In this document: one piece after another, positions 6,568 through 11,292 of the stretch | Layout: each line of letters begins with the position of its first letter | Numbering within the stretch: position 1 is the first letter of the stretch | Origin: Gammaproteobacteria bacterium | GTDB taxonomy: Bacteria; Pseudomonadota; Gammaproteobacteria; SZUA-152 | Reading direction: 5' to 3' | DNA length: 11,292 nt | NCBI GenBank assembly: GCA_030613605.1 | Contig: JAUWLO010000046.1 | Coordinates: forward strand, 1-11,292 | Program-made: the position numbers and the translations under genes | The notes under the pieces: generated by a model | Seen by the model: the letters and a program-made list of their open reading frames with translations, nothing else | What the model was told of the DNA's origin: nothing | Databases searched by the model: none

Positions 6568-7011
6568 TTAAAGATCCCAGTTGCCAATATCGGCATTCGC
6601 CTCCTCACCACCAGGCTGCCCGTCTGCCCCGAATGAAAAAATATCAATATCACCCTTTGAACCTGGAGAGAGGTACTGGTAATCATTACCCCATGCATCC
6701 TTTGAAAGGCGATCCAGATATTTTTTCCAGTTACGGGGTTCCGGAGTACCAGAAGGTTTGACCACCAAAGCCTCCAGTCCCTGGTCTGTGGTGGGATACA
6801 CAAAGTTATCGAGCTTATAGAGATTTAACGCACTTTCCATGGCTCGAATATCCTGTTTGGACTTAGTGATGCGCGCCGCATCAGGGCGATCCATAACACG
6901 TGGCACCACAATCGCCGCGAGTATGCCCAGGATAATCACGACAACCATGACCTCGATCAAAGTGAAACCAGACTGAAAAACAGACAATTTATTATTTCTA
7001 CTAACGTACAC
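6568..7011 (-). CDS. gspG: Type II secretion system major pseudopilin GspG
   Basis: A 147-residue protein of normal GspG length. The prepilin site is FQSG^FTLIEV (cleavage after Gly15, Glu20 at +5). The long hydrophobic helix 'VMVVVIILGILAAIVVPRVMD' follows, then 'DAARITKSKQDIRAMESALNLYKLDN' and the conserved 'YPTTDQGLEALV'. The C-terminal 'WGNDYQYLSP...GADGQPGGE...DIGNWDL' is the calcium-binding beta region typical of GspG. It polymerises into the periplasmic pseudopilus. The start is GTG at 7011 and is well supported by AGGAG at 7023-7019, seven bases upstream. It starts only 36 bp after sspB with no terminator between, and heads the gspG-N run. Confidence 0.97.
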   Translation of the reverse strand: MYVSRNNKLSVFQSGFTLIEVMVVVIILGILAAIVVPRVMDRPDAARITKSKQDIRAMESALNLYKLDNFVYPTTDQGLEALVVKPSGTPEPRNWKKYLDRLSKDAWGNDYQYLSPGSKGDIDIFSFGADGQPGGEEANADIGNWDL

Positions 7012-7018
7012 TTTTTAG

Positions 7019-7023
7019 CTCCT
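7019..7023 (-). promoter_or_regulatory. Ribosome binding site fixing the gspG GTG start
   Basis: The minus strand has AGGAG followed by seven bases (CTAAAAA) and GTG. It is one of the best Shine-Dalgarno sequences in the window and supports the GTG start of gspG, consistent with high expression of the major pseudopilin. Confidence 0.75.
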
Positions 7024-7047
7024 GAATTACCTGTAACGAATGCGCTT

Positions 7048-7449
7048 TTATTTCACAATGCGCAGACTGGGCATTGTGGATTTATTTTTCTCCCCGGCTG
7101 GATCAGGCGATGATTCATCATCATCGTTAAACACCATACCCCGACCATTTTCACGTGCGTAAATAGCAAGTGCTGCCGAGACAGGCACACAAATCCAGGT
7201 AGGCTTGCCACTAAAACGAGCATTAAACCTAACCTCAGTTCCAGACATATCCAGATCCTGCACCGCACTAGGATCCATATTCAAAATAATTTTACCGTTA
7301 TTGATATGCTCAACAGGTACCTGCACATCAGGCTCACCCGCGTTAACAAGCAAATACGGTGTCAGGTTATTATCAACAATCCATTCATACATTGCCCTCA
7401 TCAAATAAGGACGACTGGAATTCATGCCTGTCGTACTCGGCTCTGTCAT
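7048..7449 (-). CDS. sspB: ClpXP protease specificity-enhancing factor SspB
   Basis: A 133-residue protein with the SspB substrate-binding domain (about 10-108), including 'RPYLMRAMYEWIVDNNLTPYLLV' (13-35), 'GKIILNMDPSAVQDLDM' and 'FNARFSGKP'. A short acidic linker (109-123, 'DDDESSPDPAGE') leads to the C-terminal PSLRIVK. Known biology: SspB binds ssrA-tagged proteins and delivers them to ClpXP, and its C-terminal peptide (RPALRVVK in E. coli) docks on the ClpX N-domain. The match here implies a working adaptor. The annotated ATG at 7449 has only a weak GTGG upstream. An in-frame ATG at residue 9 would give the more usual M-x-S-x-RPYL start. It follows sspA by 34 bp. Confidence 0.96.
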   Translation of the reverse strand: MTEPSTTGMNSSRPYLMRAMYEWIVDNNLTPYLLVNAGEPDVQVPVEHINNGKIILNMDPSAVQDLDMSGTEVRFNARFSGKPTWICVPVSAALAIYARENGRGMVFNDDDESSPDPAGEKNKSTMPSLRIVK

Positions 7450-7483
7450 TTTAAAACCACGTCGTTACCCAGCTAACTATTCG

Positions 7484-8107
7484 TTAACCTCCACGAATAT
7501 CTCGCTCTTGCTCAGTAAGGCTAGCCTGAAAACAATCCAGTTCGAATAAGCGCTCTGCGTAATTAATGAGGGGCTTGGCCGCTAACGGCAGCTCAATACC
7601 ATAAACAGGCAAGCGCCATAATATGGGGGCAACGGCACAATCCAGTAATGATAAATCATCGCTCAGAAAGTAAGGTTTCATTTCAAAAATTGGGGAAATC
7701 ACAATCAGACTGTCGCACAGTTCTTTAGCAGCTTTGGCCTTATCCTTTCCTTGCTCCAGCTTATCAACGCAGCTGTCCCAGTCACGCTGGATGCGGCGCA
7801 GGGTCATACGACTTTGAGCTCGGGAAACCGGATCAACAGGCATCAGTGGTGGATGCGGAAATCGCTCATCAAGATACTCCATAATAACCTGTGCATCGTA
7901 TAGCACTAAATCACGATCGACCAAAGTCGGCACGATACCGTAGGGATTCAGATCCATAAGATCTTCTGGTGGATTAGCAGGATCAACCTCCACTGTTTCA
8001 AAATTAATGCCTTTTTCAGCCAATACAATACGGACACGGTGACTGTATAAGTCCGATGAGCTTGAAAAAAGGGTCATTACTGATTTTTTATTGGCCACAA
8101 CTGCCAT
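7484..8107 (-). CDS. sspA: Stringent starvation protein A (SspA)
   Basis: A 207-residue protein with a glutathione S-transferase fold: an N-terminal thioredoxin-like domain (about 10-85, 'MTLFSSSSDLYSHRVRIVLAEKGI', 'NPYGIVPTLVDRDLVLYDAQVIMEYLDERFP') and a helical C-terminal domain. The surface motif Pro-His-Pro at 84-86 is conserved in SspA and is important for its binding to RNA polymerase in E. coli. SspA is a transcription regulator acting with sigma-70 RNA polymerase during starvation and acid stress, not an active transferase. The ATG at 8107 is supported by GGAG at 8119-8116, eight bases upstream. It is co-oriented with sspB and separated from petC by 174 bp, which should hold its promoter. 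Confidence 0.96.
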   Translation of the reverse strand: MAVVANKKSVMTLFSSSSDLYSHRVRIVLAEKGINFETVEVDPANPPEDLMDLNPYGIVPTLVDRDLVLYDAQVIMEYLDERFPHPPLMPVDPVSRAQSRMTLRRIQRDWDSCVDKLEQGKDKAKAAKELCDSLIVISPIFEMKPYFLSDDLSLLDCAVAPILWRLPVYGIELPLAAKPLINYAERLFELDCFQASLTEQERDIRGG

Positions 8108-8175
8108 GGTTTGCTCTCCACCTGCTAACTAAATTTATAGGATATATATGGGATGCATCTATGAAAAAGAGACGA

Positions 8176-8208
8176 AGTATACCTGAATTCTGGGAAAACC
8201 CGCAGAAT
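8176..8208 (-). promoter_or_regulatory. Candidate sspA promoter with an inverted repeat over the -35 region
   Basis: On the minus strand TATACT (8181-8176) matches the -10 consensus at five of six positions and lies about 70 bases before the sspA ATG. The expected -35 position shows no good match (TGCGGG). Instead it lies within an imperfect inverted repeat, ATTCTGGG / CCCGCAGAAT on the plus strand (8187-8208). A poor -35 covered by a dyad suggests an activator or repressor site. This is inferred from sequence form only. Confidence 0.3.
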
Positions 8209-8242
8209 AGGTTATAAACTTATGAATTATATAGAAATGTCA

Positions 8243-8275
8243 CCTCAGAATGAGGCGTATTTTCGACAAAAATAC
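8243..8275 (-). other. Two small hairpins just after petC
   Basis: Seven bases after the petC stop, the minus strand has GTATTTT-TGTCG-AAAATAC (8275-8257), followed by CCTCA-TTC-TGAGG (8255-8243). Neither has a proper U-tract after it, so they are not clear intrinsic terminators. They may mark the 3' end of the pet transcript, or sspAB may be partly read through from it. Confidence 0.3.
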
Positions 8276-8281
8276 CAGCAG

Positions 8282-9070
8282 TCAGTGCACGTCTTTCCAG
8301 TATTCTTTTTTCAGGAGATAAATAATCACCAGGAATACAGCCAAAAATAACAATACCCATTTACCCAACGCCTGACGCTGTAATTTACTGGGCTCACCCA
8401 GGTAAGCCAGAAAAGTTACCAGATCAAGTATGACCGCATCGTACTCCTGCGGATCAAGCTTGCCTTGTTCAACGAGTTTGAAGCCAGTAATGATTTCCTG
8501 TTCAATGCCATCATCGTTGACGACCATGGTTTTTTCAGGCTCCTGCAGACCCTGCAATTCCCACAGGACATGCGGCATACCCACGTCCTTGAACACCACG
8601 TTATTAACACCCCAGGGGCGTGATTCGTCACGGTAAAAGGAACGCAGGTAGGTATATAACCAATCGACTCCACGCGCACGTGATATAACCGACAAATCTG
8701 GTACCGCAGTTCCGAACCATTCTTTTGCATCAGCCCGATCCATGGTTACAGTCATGGTATCGCCAACCTTTGCACCGGTGGTAATAAGCTGCTCGGTTAT
8801 TTCTTCATCTGTCATGCCCATGTCGGCAGCGATTCGACTATATCGCATCAATGATGCAGAGTGACAGTTAAGGCAATACTGAACAAACAATTTTGCGCCT
8901 CTCTTGATCGATTCAGTGTCTTCCAGCTTGATATTTGCCTTATCCAGACTAACCCCACCACCAGAAGCTAAAACCAAACTGCTTGTCAGCATAGTTGTCG
9001 TTATAAGAGCAACCAGCATAAAAGCACCCGGCAACACGGATGAACATTTAATCAACATTGGAACTTTCAC
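8282..9070 (-). CDS. petC: Ubiquinol-cytochrome c reductase, cytochrome c1 subunit
   Basis: A 262-residue cytochrome c1. An N-terminal signal peptide (about 1-35, ending LVLA^SGGG) is followed by the covalent haem site CLNCH (Cys66, Cys69, His70). The motif 'FGTAVPDLSVISRARG' (119-134) is present. 'FKDVGMPHVLW' supplies the likely axial Met165. A single C-terminal membrane anchor lies at about 236-254, ending in the basic tail LLKKEYWKDVH. It accepts electrons from the Rieske protein and passes them to soluble cytochrome c on the periplasmic side. The GTG start overlaps the petB stop by 4 bases (GTGA). An in-frame ATG four codons later, with GAGAAG nine bases upstream, is an alternative. It is third in the petABC operon. 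Confidence 0.96.
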   Translation of the reverse strand: MKVPMLIKCSSVLPGAFMLVALITTTMLTSSLVLASGGGVSLDKANIKLEDTESIKRGAKLFVQYCLNCHSASLMRYSRIAADMGMTDEEITEQLITTGAKVGDTMTVTMDRADAKEWFGTAVPDLSVISRARGVDWLYTYLRSFYRDESRPWGVNNVVFKDVGMPHVLWELQGLQEPEKTMVVNDDGIEQEIITGFKLVEQGKLDPQEYDAVILDLVTFLAYLGEPSKLQRQALGKWVLLFLAVFLVIIYLLKKEYWKDVH

Positions 9071-10305
9071 TTCTCGGTCACCCTTTCTGGTACAGGTTTG
9101 GTTTTATCAAACTTGCTATAAAATGGCATCAGCAGAAAAAATGCAAAATACAAAACACTGAATATGCGCGAAAACAATGTTGCCGTTGGGGTCGCGGCAA
9201 CAGTACCGAGATAAGCCAGACCAACAAAACTCACCACAAAGGTTGCCAATGCACCCTTAAATATCCAGCCTCTTTGCCGAATCGATTTAACCGGACTGCG
9301 ATCCAGCCAGGGCAACGCAAACAGCACTGCAATGGATGCCCCCATGGCCATGACACCCAGAAACTTGTCCGGCACGGCGCGTAAAATTGCATAGAATGGT
9401 GTGAAATACCAAAGCGGCGCAATATGTTCTGGCGTTTTCAACGGATCAGCGGGTACAAAGTTATCTTTCTCAAGGAACCAGCCACCCATCTCCGGCGCAT
9501 AAAACAACACAGCAGAAAATATCATCAGGAATACGACTGCCCCAACGGTATCCTTTAATGTGTAATACGGGTGAAATGGAATGCCATCCAGAGGTACGCC
9601 ATTTTCATCTTTGTGTTTTTTAATTTCTATGCCATCGGGATTGTTAGAGCCCACTGAATGCAACGAAATCATGTGAAACAGAACCAAACCCAACAGTAAT
9701 AAAGGGAAGGCAATAACGTGAAAGGCAAAGAACCTGTTCAGAGTTGCATCAGCAACCACAAAGTCGCCACGAATCCACAATGCCAGCTCATCGCCTATAT
9801 AGGGGATTGCACCGAACAGGGAAATAATGACCTGTGCTCCCCAGAATGACATTTGCCCCCAGGGCAACAGATACCCCATAAAGGCCTCGGCCATCAGTAC
9901 GGCGAAGATCACCATACCAAATAACCACAGCAGCTCCCTTGGCTTACGATAGGAACCGTAAAGTAATGCGCGGAACATGTGCAAATAAATCACTACAAAG
10001 AAAAACGATGCGCCCGTGGAATGCATATAACGAATCAGCCAGCCCCAGTTCACATCACGCATGATGTACTCCACCGAGGCAAAAGCGGTACCAGCAGTCG
10101 GCTTGTAGTTCATGGCTAAAAAGATCCCGGACAGAAACTGGATCACCAGCATCAACACCGCCAATGATCCAAAGTAATACCAGAAATTAAGATTTTTGGG
10201 GGCGTAGTATTTGCTGAGATGAGCATCCCAAAACTCGATTATAGGGAACCGTTCATCAACCCAGTCCCGGACAATAAATACGCGATCTATTAACTTATTG
10301 GACAT
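9067..10305 (-). CDS. petB: Ubiquinol-cytochrome c reductase, cytochrome b subunit
   Basis: A 412-residue polytopic protein with about eight membrane helices, containing both the b6-like N-terminal and subunit IV-like C-terminal halves. The four haem-ligand histidines are His95 and His109 in one helix and His196 and His211 in another. 'GYLLPWGQMSFWGA' (144-157) is the conserved cd-helix region. The ef-loop quinol-site motif is PLWY (297-300) rather than the textbook PEWY. Cytochrome b oxidises quinol at Qo and reduces quinone at Qi, driving proton translocation. The start ATG overlaps the petA stop by one base (TAATG), with GGAG about nine bases upstream. It overlaps petC by 4 bases. Confidence 0.97.
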   Translation of the reverse strand: MSNKLIDRVFIVRDWVDERFPIIEFWDAHLSKYYAPKNLNFWYYFGSLAVLMLVIQFLSGIFLAMNYKPTAGTAFASVEYIMRDVNWGWLIRYMHSTGASFFFVVIYLHMFRALLYGSYRKPRELLWLFGMVIFAVLMAEAFMGYLLPWGQMSFWGAQVIISLFGAIPYIGDELALWIRGDFVVADATLNRFFAFHVIAFPLLLLGLVLFHMISLHSVGSNNPDGIEIKKHKDENGVPLDGIPFHPYYTLKDTVGAVVFLMIFSAVLFYAPEMGGWFLEKDNFVPADPLKTPEHIAPLWYFTPFYAILRAVPDKFLGVMAMGASIAVLFALPWLDRSPVKSIRQRGWIFKGALATFVVSFVGLAYLGTVAATPTATLFSRIFSVLYFAFFLLMPFYSKFDKTKPVPERVTEK

Positions 10306-10901
10306 TATGCAGTCTCCGGATCGACGCCGACCAGCAAATGGGTTCCAGTAACAAAGTGATATGGGGGCACGACCAGATTGGAAGGTGCAGGAACACCAGA
10401 AAATACCCGGCCGGCAAGATCATAAACTGAACCGTGACAGGGGCAAAAAAATCCGCCTTTCCAGTCCTGGCCTAAATCTGCAGGGGCCATTTCGGGTCGA
10501 TACGTCGGCGCACAACCCAAATGGGTGCAGATGCCGACCATAATCATGTACTCAGGGTTGATTGAGCGGTGCAGATTCTTGGCGTAGTGTGGTTGCTGTG
10601 AAAGTTCATCGGAGCCTGGATCTCGTAATTCGCTTTCACGTTCTTTCATCGCATTGAGCATGGACTCGGTGCGTCGTAACACCCAAACCGGTTTGCCGCG
10701 CCATTCAACCGTCATCATTTGACCCGGCCGCAACTTACTAACATCTACGTCAACAGGTGCACCTGCCGCTTTGGCCTTGGCGCTGGGATCCATCGAGAGA
10801 ATAAAAGGCGTCGCAACGTAGGCTGCACCTATACCCCCTACTACTGTTGTTGCCGCAAGTAACAGGCGGCGTCGGCCATGATCTATCTCTTCTGAGCTCA
10901 T
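10305..10901 (-). CDS. petA: Ubiquinol-cytochrome c reductase, Rieske iron-sulfur subunit
   Basis: A 198-residue protein from the ATG at 10901. GRRRLLLAATTVV near the N-terminus resembles a twin-arginine signal anchor, as known for bacterial Rieske proteins, and leads into one membrane helix (about 13-35). The [2Fe-2S] cluster motifs are CTHLGC (Cys125, His127, Cys130) and CPCHGS (Cys153, Cys155, His156). Cys130 and Cys155 are expected to form the disulfide, and the other four residues ligate the cluster. The C-terminal 'GRVFSGVPAPSNLVVPPY' is typical. It transfers electrons from quinol at the cytochrome b Qo site to cytochrome c1. A GTG at 10919 in the same frame would add six residues. I prefer 10901 because AGAGG lies five bases upstream of it. 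It is the first gene of petABC. Confidence 0.96.
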   Translation of the reverse strand: MSSEEIDHGRRRLLLAATTVVGGIGAAYVATPFILSMDPSAKAKAAGAPVDVDVSKLRPGQMMTVEWRGKPVWVLRRTESMLNAMKERESELRDPGSDELSQQPHYAKNLHRSINPEYMIMVGICTHLGCAPTYRPEMAPADLGQDWKGGFFCPCHGSVYDLAGRVFSGVPAPSNLVVPPYHFVTGTHLLVGVDPETA

Positions 10902-10906
10902 TGGAT

Positions 10907-10911
10907 CCTCT
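10907..10911 (-). promoter_or_regulatory. Ribosome binding site supporting the petA ATG at 10901
   Basis: The minus strand reads AGAGG, then ATCCA, then ATG. The competing in-frame GTG at 10919 has no comparable site, so this decides the start. Confidence 0.65.
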
Positions 10912-11154
10912 GTGTTCACCGTCTATTTTTGACGTCTCTTTGTACTCGCAAAAAGGTGCTGACGAAATGTATCAACAAAAACAACCCGACCCCGGCTCCA
11001 GCAGAATGGTCTTCGTTGGGCCACATCGATGCAACAATAATGGGTAAGGAGCATAGCAGAGATTTCCCTATAGGTTATATACTATATATTAATATTCTTA
11101 TAAACAAAGCTTTTAACTGTTATTTTTACTCAATGATCAGAAATGCGGGCAAAG
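10912..11154 (-). promoter_or_regulatory. petABC leader with candidate promoter
   Basis: No gene is supported here. The strongest promoter-like pair on the minus strand is TTGTTT (11107-11102), then 17 bases, then TAGTAT (11084-11079) or the overlapping TATAGT (11086-11081), in a very AT-rich block. This would leave a leader of roughly 170 bases before petA, which is long. No riboswitch or attenuator structure was recognised by eye. Plus-strand open frames across this region also run through the terminator and look spurious. Confidence 0.35.
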
Positions 11155-11179
11155 AAAAGGGCCCCGAAGGGCCCTTTTT
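11155..11179 (-). terminator. Strong intrinsic terminator (UUCG loop on the minus-strand RNA)
   Basis: AAAAGGGCCC (11155-11164) and GGGCCCTTTT (11169-11178) form a perfect 10-bp stem around the 4-base loop CGAA, or UUCG on the minus-strand RNA, closed by a C-G pair. Both flanks are A- and T-rich, so the structure could work in either direction. It begins 23 bases after the stop codon of the gene at the right edge and insulates that gene from petABC. Confidence 0.88.
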
Positions 11180-11201
11180 GCACACTATTTAGTAAGGAAA
11201 A

Positions 11202-11292
11202 TCAGGCCCTGACCAGGCCGTATTTGGTCATGGTTGTTTTCACCGAGAACCAGCCTACAACGATAACAGCCAGAGTCACCAGCACATCGATA
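11202..11292 (-). CDS. C-terminal end of a small membrane-anchored protein (5' end outside window)
   Basis: The last 29 codons of a minus-strand frame are visible, from the window edge to a TGA at 11204-11202. They read as a hydrophobic helix, IDVLVTLAVIVVGWFSV, followed by a short basic tail, KTTMTKYGLVRA. One membrane span with a basic C-terminal tail is the layout of several small membrane proteins, including the major coat proteins of filamentous phages. That family assignment is only a possibility, because the N-terminal part is missing. The strong terminator 23 bases downstream supports this as a real gene end. The usual neighbours of petABC in many gammaproteobacteria (rplM, rpsI) are not seen here. 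Confidence 0.6.
   Translation of the reverse strand, partial: IDVLVTLAVIVVGWFSVKTTMTKYGLVRA

Noticed and set aside
7012..7047. Terminator between sspB and gspG
   Set aside because: The 36 bases hold no inverted repeat followed by a T-tract on the minus strand, only the gspG ribosome binding site and AT-rich sequence.
10902..10919. Longer petA starting at GTG 10919
   Set aside because: The downstream ATG at 10901 has AGAGG at ideal spacing and gives the usual short stretch before the twin-arginine motif; the GTG has no comparable ribosome binding site.
10929..11192. Plus-strand open frame of 87 codons (and an overlapping one at 10847-11047) upstream of petA
   Set aside because: It runs through the petABC leader and straight across the strong terminator hairpin at 11155-11179, has no good ribosome binding site, and its translation shows no recognisable domain.

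Overview
The window comes from a gammaproteobacterium, most likely a free-living or marine one of moderate GC content. The evidence is the petABC-sspA-sspB gene order, which is typical of Gammaproteobacteria, and a complete set of gammaproteobacterial type II secretion (T2SS) pseudopilin and platform genes. Every gene I can support lies on the minus strand, so transcription runs from right to left. No tRNA, rRNA, CRISPR array, transposase or integrase was seen.

Read in the direction of transcription, the layout is as follows. (1) At the right edge (11202-11292) is the last part of a gene for a small membrane-anchored protein, closed by a strong terminator whose minus-strand RNA carries a UUCG loop (11155-11179). 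(2) About 250 bp of leader then precedes petA-petB-petC, which encode the Rieske protein, cytochrome b and cytochrome c1, the three catalytic subunits of the respiratory bc1 complex. These genes overlap by 1 and 4 bases. (3) After a 174 bp spacer come sspA (RNA polymerase-associated stringent starvation protein A) and sspB (ClpXP adaptor). (4) Only 36 bp after sspB begins gspG, followed by gspH-I-J-K-L-M-N. These are the major pseudopilin, the minor pseudopilins H, I, J and K, the inner-membrane platform proteins L and M, and GspN. gspC, D, E, F and O are not in the window, so this is half of a split T2SS locus. (5) After a 94 bp gap with an operator-like set of repeats, the left edge holds the first 301 codons of an AsmA/DUF748-like envelope protein gene.

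Most gsp genes overlap by 1 to 8 bases, as in a translationally coupled operon. The two exceptions are the gspG-gspH gap (175 bp, AT-rich, with a hairpin plus U-rich tract that could lower expression downstream of the major pseudopilin) and the gspK-gspL gap (97 bp). The gspK-gspL gap is the most unusual part of the window. It contains a 14-nt tandem repeat in which each unit carries a stop-start overlap (TRATG). Because 14 nt places each unit's stop in frame with the previous unit's ATG, the array reads as a chain of tiny four-codon cistrons leading into gspL. This may be a ribosome termination-reinitiation relay, or it may be a by-product of repeat expansion.

Functionally, the window joins respiration (bc1), stress-linked transcription and proteolysis (SspA, SspB), and protein secretion (T2SS pseudopilus and platform). 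The lack of a visible terminator between sspB and gspG suggests that part of the T2SS is transcribed with sspAB.
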